From the NCBI GenBank assembly GCA_023379355.1, contig JAMCUD010000079.1, forward strand, positions 1 to 14,576: a stretch of 14,576 nt of DNA, written 5' to 3'. How positions within the stretch are numbered: position 1 is the first letter of the stretch; each line of letters opens with the position of its first letter. The notes under the pieces were generated by a model. The model had not been told where the DNA came from. It saw only the letters and a program-made list of their open reading frames with translations, and searched no databases. The translations under genes were made by a program, and so were the position numbers. Below, piece by piece: positions 7,782 through 14,366 of the stretch. This stretch comes from Thermoplasmatota archaeon (GTDB taxonomy: Archaea; Thermoplasmatota; Thermoplasmata; Thermoplasmatales; Thermoplasmataceae).

Positions 7782-8920
7782 ATCTCCCTGTTGATTAATA
7801 AAATCAGATTGTTCAGAACGTCTTTCCACTCATATTTTTTAGCCGTTCTAATAGCTTCTAATCTCATGGTTTCCCTTATAGAATTGGATGAAAGGGCAAA
7901 ATCTAAAGTTTCTGTCAACCCTTTATCGTCCCCTGGCTTAGTTAACAAACAATTCTCTCTGTTCTTGGTATACTCTATGGAACCGCCATTTGAAGACATA
8001 ACGACGCATCCTCCACATGCCATCGCTTCAAGGGGTGGCATAGGTAATGTCTCATTTAATCCCGTATTAACAAAAATTGTGCGCGAATAAAGCTCTGCAA
8101 GATGTTCATCATTACTAATCCAACCTAAGTAATCATATGGGAATTTAATATGTTCTTTGTCGATGGCAGATTTACTTCCTGCAATTAAAACCCTGAAATC
8201 ATGTCTCATTTTCCACAGTCTGTTGACAGCACGAACAAAGATAGGGAAACCCTTAATTTGTTCTCCTCTAGCAATGGTAAATAAAATTTTTTCTGGATTG
8301 ATATCACGAGGATAAAATTTGTTGTGATCAATTCCAAATCCAATGTAGTTTAGTTCGACATCAAATTTATTTTTGAATTCATCAACTAACCATTTACTCT
8401 GCGTAAATTTTAGTGTGTCATTGACATAGGTTTTTGTTGCCTCCCTTTTATATATTAAATTGTCACTAAACTCCGTTTCATCTGCCTGAACATAATACAT
8501 CATGGGAATAGAATCTCTTTTTGATATTCTCGATGTCGGGATAAAACTTTGCCAAGCAGTTGCAATGTATATGTCCGGCTTCGGATATGCAGATAATGTG
8601 ATTGGGTTCAAAATAAATTGATTAAAAAGGAATATGGGGTAAAATAGAGTGTTCACGTTATCGCCAATTTCTGTAAATGTATATATCAAAGCCAGTAAGT
8701 TTTTAGGTTCCATTCTCTTTGCACCGTAATAATTATGATATCCTCTTCTGTTTAAGAAATGATCAACATAACTCATTCTCTTGAAAGACAGGATGTTACT
8801 AGAGAATCCAATTTCATTCAGTAACGTTGATAATTTAAAAACGTTTCTAGGTCCACCACCTAACTCCGGATCCATTACAAAGCTAACTTTATTTCTTTCC
8901 ATTTTTATCATCATCTGCAT
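7778..8920 (-). CDS. GT4-family glycosyltransferase
   Basis: A GT-B fold, retaining glycosyltransferase of 380 residues. The N-terminus has VMDPELGGGPRNVFKLS (15-31), where the Gly-rich loop contacts the acceptor or phosphate. The C-terminal half has ARGEQIKGFPIFVRA (217-231) and then a canonical EX7E motif, E290-x7-E298, in LNETLPMPPLEAMACGG. The sugar donor cannot be told from sequence. ATGs at 8920 and 8902 are both possible; neither has a good ribosome binding site. A GCATAAAACC stretch about 10-20 bases upstream looks TATA-like but lies too close. The gene follows the 4-epimerase-like gene after 70 bases and overlaps the next glycosyltransferase by 4 bases. Together with that gene it is AT-richer than the SDR genes before it, which suggests separate acquisition. 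Confidence 0.8.
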   Translation of the reverse strand: MQMMIKMERNKVSFVMDPELGGGPRNVFKLSTLLNEIGFSSNILSFKRMSYVDHFLNRRGYHNYYGAKRMEPKNLLALIYTFTEIGDNVNTLFYPIFLFNQFILNPITLSAYPKPDIYIATAWQSFIPTSRISKRDSIPMMYYVQADETEFSDNLIYKREATKTYVNDTLKFTQSKWLVDEFKNKFDVELNYIGFGIDHNKFYPRDINPEKILFTIARGEQIKGFPIFVRAVNRLWKMRHDFRVLIAGSKSAIDKEHIKFPYDYLGWISNDEHLAELYSRTIFVNTGLNETLPMPPLEAMACGGCVVMSSNGGSIEYTKNRENCLLTKPGDDKGLTETLDFALSSNSIRETMRLEAIRTAKKYEWKDVLNNLILLINREI

Positions 8921-8990
8921 CCATAAAAAAGGTTTTATGCCCTAGTATTTCTGATTTCTGTTTTACTGACCAGTTAATTTCAATATGAAG
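8921..8990 (-). other. 70-base spacer, possible internal promoter
   Basis: The only spacer of more than 30 bases inside the 13055-6540 run. The minus strand holds AT-rich stretches (CTTCATATTGAAATTAAC at 8966-8983 and GGCATAAAACC at 8931-8941), either of which could be a weak TATA element for the glycosyltransferase pair. No hairpin or operator is seen. Confidence 0.25.
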
Positions 8991-10103
8991 TTAATGCATC
9001 AAGAATTTTTTCCTTTCCACTTCCTCTTTTTCAAACATATCTTTAGCGTCCAAAGATCTAGCCTCAGACACGAGCGCTCTCATACCCTCATCAAAATCAA
9101 CAAATTTCGATATGCCGTAATCTGATATCAATCTGGAATTATCTGCAAAATCATGTCTGTTGTCTCCAGGTCTGAAATCTCTAGTAATTTCTGGTTCGAT
9201 GTTAGTATTCAGGATCCTGTTTAATGTTGAAACCACGTCCAGAAGAGATTCAGGTTTTCCCGCACCAACGTTATAAACCCCAGATCCTTTTGTCAAGGAT
9301 CTTACATTTATGTCAGCCACATCCTTCACATAGATGTAGTCCCTCATCTGTTTTCCATCTTCAAATAAAACTGGCTTGTGATTATTCTTCAATCTTGACA
9401 GAAAAATTGCAACAACCCCTGTATAGGGATTGCTTAGGCTCTGCCGTGGACCGTATACGTTGAAGTATCTCAGCGCCACTGAAGGTATTTCCAGAATATC
9501 CGAATAGAACATGGCCATCCGTTCTGTGGCGTACTTACCAAGCGAGTAAGGATTCAGGTTCTGCGGAGGCTTGTCTTCTCTTGTCGCGACGGGAGAAGTT
9601 GGCTTGCCACATACCGGGCAAAGTATCTCCCACTGGTGTGATCTGAGCTGATCAATATCCCTTGGCATCGGGGTTATTTCGCCATGTTCATCGCATTTAT
9701 ATGTGCCTTCCCCGTATAAACTCTTGGAGGATGCCACCACAATCTTTCTTATATCCTTAGTCATGGATTTGTTATTAATTAAAATGTCAAAAAGGGTAGC
9801 GGTGCCCCCCACATTTATATCCATATATTTCTTACCCTGCCAGAAGCTCTGCCCAATCCCGACTGCCCCAGCAAGATGTATAATGTACTCCGCCCCCTCA
9901 AGAGCTTTCATCCAGTGCTTCCTGTGCCTTATGTCACCGAAAATGTACTCTGCCTTTTTGTTCCTGTATTCTGGAACATTGCCCAGGTGCACCTGCCTTT
10001 CAAGATTGTCCAGCACAGTTACCTGGTAATCTTCTTCTATGAGGCGGTCTACAGTATGGCTTCCTATGAAACCCAGACCTCCAGTTACCAATACTTTTTC
10101 CAT
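8991..10103 (-). CDS. Nucleotide-sugar 4-epimerase with Cys/His insert, dTDP-L-rhamnose 4-epimerase-like
   Basis: An extended SDR of 370 residues. The cofactor motif is VTGGLGFIGSH (6-16). VVASSKSLYGEG (122-133) supplies the active-site Ser, and Y186-x3-K190 (NPYSLGK) the catalytic pair. Its mark is an insert after the YGEG motif: C137, H140, C162 and C165 (YKCDEHG and LCPVCGKP), which looks like a zinc-binding knuckle. SDRs with this insert and with ALRYFNVYGPRQSLSNPYTG (210-229) include enzymes studied as dTDP-L-rhamnose 4-epimerases (WbiB-like), although many are annotated just as UDP-glucose 4-epimerases. A complete dTDP-L-rhamnose pathway nearby favours the first reading, giving dTDP-6-deoxy-L-talose. 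The ATG at 10103 has a clear AAGGAG formed by the end of the preceding gene, 5 bases away. Confidence 0.75.
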   Translation of the reverse strand: MEKVLVTGGLGFIGSHTVDRLIEEDYQVTVLDNLERQVHLGNVPEYRNKKAEYIFGDIRHRKHWMKALEGAEYIIHLAGAVGIGQSFWQGKKYMDINVGGTATLFDILINNKSMTKDIRKIVVASSKSLYGEGTYKCDEHGEITPMPRDIDQLRSHQWEILCPVCGKPTSPVATREDKPPQNLNPYSLGKYATERMAMFYSDILEIPSVALRYFNVYGPRQSLSNPYTGVVAIFLSRLKNNHKPVLFEDGKQMRDYIYVKDVADINVRSLTKGSGVYNVGAGKPESLLDVVSTLNRILNTNIEPEITRDFRPGDNRHDFADNSRLISDYGISKFVDFDEGMRALVSEARSLDAKDMFEKEEVERKKFLMH

Positions 10104-10108
10104 TTATT

Positions 10109-11026
10109 TCACTCCTTTGATTTAATAATGTTTGTTATTCCTTCTTCCAGGGATATCTTTGGTTCCCAACCAAGTTTCCTCATTTTGGTTATATCAGCCG
10201 CCCTCCTCTTGGGGTCATTCTCCGGCAAATCTTCAAAGCGTATATCGGAACTGGATTTCGTCAGCTTCTTGACCAGTTTAGCCAAATCTAGAATGCTTGT
10301 TTCTGAGTCATTGCCAATGTTGTATACCTCTCCTTCCTTTCCCTTTGTTATGGCAGCCATAACACCATCAATTGTGTCGGAAACATAAGTAAAGGATCGT
10401 GTCTGCGATCCGTCGCCATAAACCGTGATGGATTCGTTGTGCATTGCCTGCTGGATAAATCTGTCGATGACTCGGCCATAAAAATCTCCACCTCTCATCC
10501 TTGGCCCATAGGTGTTGAAGAAGCGGATGATAATATTCCTCAAACCATACTGCCTTTCGTATGCTTTCGTAAGAGCATCTCCGAATCTCTTCCCCTCATC
10601 GTATGGAGATCGTGAACCGGTTGTGCCGACACAGCCTACGTAATCCTCAGGTGTCGGAATAACCTTAGGATCACCGTACACCTCAGATGAGGAGGCATAC
10701 ACATAAAGGGCATTGCACCTTAAGGCCACCTCGATGAGATTTTTCGATCCCACTGCATTGGACAGGGCAACATCAACAGGGTGCTTCTCCCATTCCACCC
10801 TGCTTGCCCTGCTGGCAAAATTCACAACAATATCATACGTTTCATCAGTTCGGAATGCAGTGACATCATCTTCCAGTAAAGTTATTCTTTCCCTAATATT
10901 TTCAATATTCCCTTTTAATCCGCTGACAAAGTTATCCAGTATGTGTATATCATGCCCTTCGGCAACAAATCTCTCGGCAAGATAAGAACCCAGAAAACCG
11001 GCTCCTCCAGCAATGAGCACCCTCAT
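10109..11026 (-). CDS. UDP-glucuronate decarboxylase-like SDR (UDP-xylose synthase family)
   Basis: An extended SDR of 305 residues. Motifs: IAGGAGFLGSYL (5-16) for NAD; ASSSEVYGDP (111-120), in which E115 matches the catalytic Glu of UDP-xylose synthases; and Y142-x3-K146 in SPYDEGKR, followed by RFFNTYGPRM and VYGDGSQTRSFTYV. The SxYDEGKR and QTRSFxYV pattern is characteristic of UDP-glucuronate decarboxylases, which turn UDP-glucuronate into UDP-xylose. A UDP-glucuronate 4-epimerase or another sugar specificity cannot be excluded. The start ATG overlaps the stop of the dehydrogenase gene by 4 bases (ATGA), and a dehydrogenase product is the expected substrate, so context agrees. Confidence 0.8.
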   Translation of the reverse strand: MRVLIAGGAGFLGSYLAERFVAEGHDIHILDNFVSGLKGNIENIRERITLLEDDVTAFRTDETYDIVVNFASRASRVEWEKHPVDVALSNAVGSKNLIEVALRCNALYVYASSSEVYGDPKVIPTPEDYVGCVGTTGSRSPYDEGKRFGDALTKAYERQYGLRNIIIRFFNTYGPRMRGGDFYGRVIDRFIQQAMHNESITVYGDGSQTRSFTYVSDTIDGVMAAITKGKEGEVYNIGNDSETSILDLAKLVKKLTKSSSDIRFEDLPENDPKRRAADITKMRKLGWEPKISLEEGITNIIKSKE

Positions 11027-12321
11027 AGCCTACCATACCCGTGATATTCGAATCCAAGATCAGTAGCATAATCACTCGATATAAGACCCCTAGTGTCTAT
11101 TATTAGCGGAGAATTAGCCATTATGGACCTGAGTCTTTCCAAGTCAAGTGCTTTATACTCTGCGTGGTCTGTCAGTAGAATCAGAATTTCTGAATCGGTG
11201 GATGATTCGTATATGTCGTGATCTATAGTAATATCTGAAATATTCACGAACGGATCTGAGAATTTAATTTCAAATCCTCTGGATCCGAGATTTTCAGCAA
11301 CCTCAAATGTTGGGGTGAACCTGATATCATCCGTATCTCCTTTAAAGGCAACGCCTGCAATGACCACTTTCCTCCTGCCTTTGGAAAATTGCATAACGAG
11401 ATCAGCGATATGCTTTGGGATTGATCTGTTCACCTCCGCAGCAGCATCCACCATCCTGAGACTTAGTGACTTCTTTCTGAGGTCTGCCCTCAGAATGAAT
11501 GGGTCCTTGTTCAGGCATGATCCGCCGACACCCGGGCCCGGAAGCAGGAGACCTGCATTTCTTGGATAATCCTGTTTTGCAGCCCTGATCAGTTCCAATG
11601 CGTCCACTCCAACCTTTTCAGAAGCAAGTGCAATCTCATTCGTCAGCCCAAGGAAAACGTAACGGGAATAATTGTCAACCATTTTCACCATTTCAGCTGT
11701 TTCAGGGTTGGACACCTGGATAATGCTACCCCCCAGAGAACCTATTACTTCTGACACAACATCAGATGTTTTCTGGTCGGAAGCGCCAATAATTTTAGGC
11801 AGAGATGTGAAATCTTTTATTGCCTGACCCTCCACCATTCTTTCGGGAGAGAATGCTATGCCTACATTTTCCGGAACTTTGAAACCGTATGATATTATCC
11901 TGCCACGCACCACAGAATTGGTGGTTCCAGGCGGAACTGTTGATTTCAATATAACAATATCACCGGATTTGAGATTTCCATGAAGAAGATCAAGTGCACC
12001 ATTCAGCTGGGAATAATCAATATAATCGGTGTTCGGATCATAGGGAGTGCCAACGGTTATTATCTTTATTCTGGATGTTTTCAAATCTGCAGAATTATGG
12101 GATAGCTCAATATGATCCATTATGGCTGGATCAGATATGAGCTCATCCACTCCCGGTTCTGTAATGGGATTAATTCCCCTTTGCAGTTTGTCGATCTTAC
12201 TTGCGTCTGTATCAAAGCAAATGACTCGAAATTTCCTTGCCAGTAAAAGGGAAAGTGGGAGCCCGACATAGCCGAGTCCAATTACAGATATTTTTTCATC
12301 TGAGGAATCAAAAGATTTCAT
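11023..12321 (-). CDS. UDP-sugar 6-dehydrogenase (UDP-glucose/UDP-ManNAc dehydrogenase family)
   Basis: An NAD-dependent enzyme that oxidises C6 of a UDP-sugar to the uronic acid in two steps. Rossmann motif GLGYVG (15-20); TVPPGTT (128-134); SPERMVEG (158-165); K213 and N217 in EMVKMVDN; and the catalytic C269 in GPGVGGSCLNKDP, with D273. Length is 432 residues, normal for the family. GPGVGGxCLxxDPF is closer to WecC-type UDP-N-acetylmannosamine dehydrogenases than to the GPGFGGSCFPKD of UDP-glucose dehydrogenases, yet the next gene is a UDP-glucuronate-decarboxylase-like enzyme. So UDP-glucose or UDP-HexNAc are both open as substrate. ATG 12321 overlaps the preceding stop (ATGA), and the last 4 bases overlap the decarboxylase start. 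Confidence 0.85.
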   Translation of the reverse strand: MKSFDSSDEKISVIGLGYVGLPLSLLLARKFRVICFDTDASKIDKLQRGINPITEPGVDELISDPAIMDHIELSHNSADLKTSRIKIITVGTPYDPNTDYIDYSQLNGALDLLHGNLKSGDIVILKSTVPPGTTNSVVRGRIISYGFKVPENVGIAFSPERMVEGQAIKDFTSLPKIIGASDQKTSDVVSEVIGSLGGSIIQVSNPETAEMVKMVDNYSRYVFLGLTNEIALASEKVGVDALELIRAAKQDYPRNAGLLLPGPGVGGSCLNKDPFILRADLRKKSLSLRMVDAAAEVNRSIPKHIADLVMQFSKGRRKVVIAGVAFKGDTDDIRFTPTFEVAENLGSRGFEIKFSDPFVNISDITIDHDIYESSTDSEILILLTDHAEYKALDLERLRSIMANSPLIIDTRGLISSDYATDLGFEYHGYGRL

Positions 12322-13055
12322 GGGGGCACAACTCCGTGATTATTTATCATGTAATTTTCAGCTTTAAGATAAGAATCTATGGTTCCGACGTCCCACCAGT
12401 AATTTATCTCCATGACATGACCTGACAGCTGATGTTCCATGGCAAGCCGTGGAAAGAGTGTATTCTCAAGTTTGAATTTCCTGGGAACTAAATATTCATC
12501 TCTCCGCTCTATCAGCCTATGATCGAATATGTAGAAACCCGTGTTGACCAGTGCAGGAACACTGGTATTCTCCTGAGACTTCTCATCGAATTTAGCCACT
12601 GTTGAATCCTCGCTCAATTCTATTCTCCCAAATCTCTTTGCTTCCAATGGGTCGTTCAGGGAGAACACGGCAATGGAGGCCAGCTTTCCAGTTTTTTTAT
12701 GGTGATCATAAAGCTTAGACATGTCAATATCTGTTATGATGTCTCCATTCATGACGGCCACATCCTCACTGGCATTGATTTGTTCAAGAGCGAGGGAAAG
12801 ATCCCCGCCGGTTTCCCAGCCCAGGCCCCTCACAACCTTTACATTGTCCATTCCGGTATTCTTAAGATATGCCTCAATGGTTTCCAAGTGCTCAGAGGCA
12901 ACTATGTAATGCGTACTTACACCTAGTGAAGAGAGGTTTCTTAAAACATAATCCAGAACGGGCCTCCCCTTGACTGGTAAAAGTATCTTTGGAACATAAT
13001 ATGAAAGCGGCCTAATGCGAGTTCCATTTCCAGCAGCCAGAATTATGGATATCAA
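12318..13055 (-). CDS. Sugar-1-phosphate nucleotidyltransferase
   Basis: The first gene of the upstream operon. It is a 245-residue enzyme of the NTP_transferase family, activating a sugar-1-phosphate to an NDP-sugar. The signature is LAAGNGTRIRPLSYYVPKILLPV (6-28), with K24 in the substrate loop. MNGDIITDID (102-111) carries the metal-binding D105, and the late Asp lies in WWDVGT. It has no left-handed beta-helix tail, so it is a short form like archaeal glucose-1-phosphate uridylyltransferases or mannose-1-phosphate guanylyltransferases; UTP is likelier with a UDP-sugar dehydrogenase next. The frame has no ATG or GTG start. TTG at 13055 is the only codon that gives the normal N-terminus, and a TAA lies seven codons upstream. 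The TATA box 26 bases upstream implies a leaderless mRNA starting at or by the TTG. Confidence 0.82.
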   Translation of the reverse strand: MISIILAAGNGTRIRPLSYYVPKILLPVKGRPVLDYVLRNLSSLGVSTHYIVASEHLETIEAYLKNTGMDNVKVVRGLGWETGGDLSLALEQINASEDVAVMNGDIITDIDMSKLYDHHKKTGKLASIAVFSLNDPLEAKRFGRIELSEDSTVAKFDEKSQENTSVPALVNTGFYIFDHRLIERRDEYLVPRKFKLENTLFPRLAMEHQLSGHVMEINYWWDVGTIDSYLKAENYMINNHGVVPP

Positions 13056-13074
13056 TCTTACGAGAATGGTTTCG

Positions 13075-13089
13075 TATTATATATTTTTT
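13075..13089 (-). promoter_or_regulatory. TATA box of the nucleotide-sugar operon
   Basis: The minus strand reads AAAAAATATATAATA. Its centre lies about 26 bases upstream of the TTG at 13055, the normal archaeal distance from TATA box to transcript start. The RNA would therefore begin at the start codon. The box reaches the edge of the insertion sequence at 13090: its upstream eight bases are one copy of the target duplication, so its original B-recognition element now lies beyond 14366. Confidence 0.65.
13082..13089 (+). repeat. Target-site duplication, left copy
   Basis: TATTTTTT directly outside the left terminal repeat, identical to the eight bases directly outside the right one (14359-14366). 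The match fails at nine bases. The sequence is of low complexity, so some chance agreement is possible, but it falls exactly at the ends set by the terminal repeats. Confidence 0.7.
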
Positions 13090-13112
13090 GACATTGTCAA
13101 AAATTAGTTGAT
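13090..13112 (+). repeat. Left terminal inverted repeat
   Basis: GACATTGTCA at 13090-13099 and GTTGAT at 13107-13112, matched in reverse complement at the right end of the element. The outer ten bases are themselves nearly palindromic. Confidence 0.8.
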
Positions 13113-13154
13113 TTCTCCTCAATTCATTATGCCTGACTGAAAACATGAAATATC

Positions 13155-14351
13155 ATGGAATCATTCCATTACATGCGACTGCGGAAAGCCTCATACACTG
13201 AGTTCAGGAGAGTTTCAACATCACCTGGCAACTTCTCTTTTATTGATTCTTCACCTGTATTCATGCTGAACAGTGCTCCTCCCATGGATCTTGAGTTGAA
13301 GGAGAATGATCTTATCAGCTTCATGAATCCAATATGCCCTCAATGCAGTTCAAAAAATGTTGTGAAGAACGGAACATGTTCCAGGATCATGGAAAACGGC
13401 ACTGTGTTCAGGATGCAGAAGTATACCTGCACTGACTGCAGATATTCATTTGTGGCAAGGCCACCCAATTACGGCTATGGAAAGCATTTTCCCGATGACA
13501 TAAAGGACAAAGGGATGAAATCAAGGGTCAGGACATCACTCAGGAAGGCTGCAGATCTGTTCCGCATAATAGGAAATACAATCATATCACATGAGACTGT
13601 AAGAAGGATTATTCCACCACCGGAAAGAGTCATGATGGAATCATCAGGATGCTTTGTATATGATGAACAGTATGTTCACATTGACGGTACGGAGAAGTAC
13701 CGTGCAATGCTGAAGGATTCGAAGAGTGGAAACTTTGTTGAATCGATCCTGGATGATCTCCAGGAATCCACTCTGACAGGTTTCTTCACCAGATCCATTG
13801 AAATGTTCAATGTTCTGGATAACATATTCATTACTACCGATGGTTATCATTATGAATCATCACTCATTGAAACTGGAAGAATCCCTGGAAAGAGGATAAG
13901 GAGGCAGAGATGCCTCTTCCATATTGAGAAGGATCTTGCACATAACATAAAGGATTCACATAATAAAGAGGAACTTGAACCTGCAAAGGGGCTTGTGAAA
14001 TACATGTTCTTCCAGAATGATGCAAATCTGAACAAGTTTGGAAAAAATAAAGAGGCAGTTCTGAAACTTGCAGAGGGCAAGAGTGAATCAGAGAAGGTTG
14101 ATCTTATACTGGAAAGGATAGAAAGCATGTATGGTGAATATCCGGAAATAAGGAAGTTTCTTTATCTTATAAGGAAGCACAGGAACGAGGTGTTCCTGTA
14201 CCTGAAGAATCCGGAGGTTGAGAAGACCTCTGACAAGGCTGAACAGCATTTCTCAATACAGTCATGGCTGTTCAAGAAGAGGTTCAAAACTAAGGAAGGA
14301 TTGCTGAGGACATCATACTGGTATCACCGCTTCTTATCAACGGGGATGTGA
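13155..14351 (+). CDS. DDE transposase, mutator-like, with N-terminal zinc ribbon
   Basis: 398 residues. A zinc ribbon comes first: C61-x2-C64 and C92-x2-C95 (CPQCSSKNVVKNG and YTCTDCRYSF), probably binding the terminal repeats. The catalytic core follows: D170 in VYDEQYVHIDG, D229 in ITTDGYHYE, and E363 in SDKAEQHFS near the end. Between the second Asp and the Glu is C253-x2-H256 in RRQRCLFHIEKDL, the CxxH mark shared by IS256 and mutator-like transposases. The long helical stretch from about 265 to 350 would be the insertion domain typical of that group. ATG 13155 is the first in frame; the ATG at 13173 is an alternative, and neither has a strong ribosome binding site. The stop codon TGA (14349-14351) lies inside the right terminal repeat. 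No frameshift or nonsense codon is seen. Confidence 0.85.
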   Translation: MESFHYMRLRKASYTEFRRVSTSPGNFSFIDSSPVFMLNSAPPMDLELKENDLISFMNPICPQCSSKNVVKNGTCSRIMENGTVFRMQKYTCTDCRYSFVARPPNYGYGKHFPDDIKDKGMKSRVRTSLRKAADLFRIIGNTIISHETVRRIIPPPERVMMESSGCFVYDEQYVHIDGTEKYRAMLKDSKSGNFVESILDDLQESTLTGFFTRSIEMFNVLDNIFITTDGYHYESSLIETGRIPGKRIRRQRCLFHIEKDLAHNIKDSHNKEELEPAKGLVKYMFFQNDANLNKFGKNKEAVLKLAEGKSESEKVDLILERIESMYGEYPEIRKFLYLIRKHRNEVFLYLKNPEVEKTSDKAEQHFSIQSWLFKKRFKTKEGLLRTSYWYHRFLSTGM

Positions 14352-14358
14352 CAATGTC
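14336..14358 (+). repeat. Right terminal inverted repeat
   Basis: TGACAATGTC at 14349-14358 and ATCAAC at 14336-14341, the reverse complements of the outer ten and inner six bases of the left repeat. It includes the transposase stop codon. Confidence 0.8.
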
Positions 14359-14366
14359 TATTTTTT
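14359..14366 (+). repeat. Target-site duplication, right copy
   Basis: TATTTTTT, identical to 13082-13089. The T-run continues to 14367 and may also serve as a terminator for the transposase transcript, since archaeal termination often uses T-runs alone. Confidence 0.65.

Larger units (their letters stand above)
13090..14358 (+). mobile_element. Complete insertion sequence with mutator-like transposase, 1269 bp
   Basis: A single transposase gene bounded by imperfect 23-base terminal inverted repeats: GACATTGTCA, seven unmatched bases, then GTTGAT at the same offset from both ends. An 8-base direct repeat flanks it. All parts of a complete element are present with no visible damage, so it is probably recent and may still be mobile. 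An 8-base duplication fits IS256/mutator-related, ISH6 and IS6 elements; I cannot assign a family with certainty. Confidence 0.85.

Noticed and set aside
7782..7829. GTG start at 7829 for the second GT4 gene.
   Set aside because: It adds 16 residues without family support inside the upstream gene; TTG 7781 has a ribosome binding site and a TTGA overlap.
9703..10388. Long plus-strand open frames opposite the SDR genes (also at 7665-8090).
   Set aside because: They lie antisense to well-supported enzymes, have no recognisable domains and no convincing starts; they are shadows of those genes' codon use.
13085..13103. A 19-base palindrome (TTTTTGACA-T-TGTCAAAAA) beside the TATA box, at first read as a repressor operator.
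   Set aside because: Its core is the terminal repeat of the insertion sequence, which is itself nearly palindromic and recurs at 14349-14358. The outer T-run is target DNA that happens to pair with the A-run inside the element.
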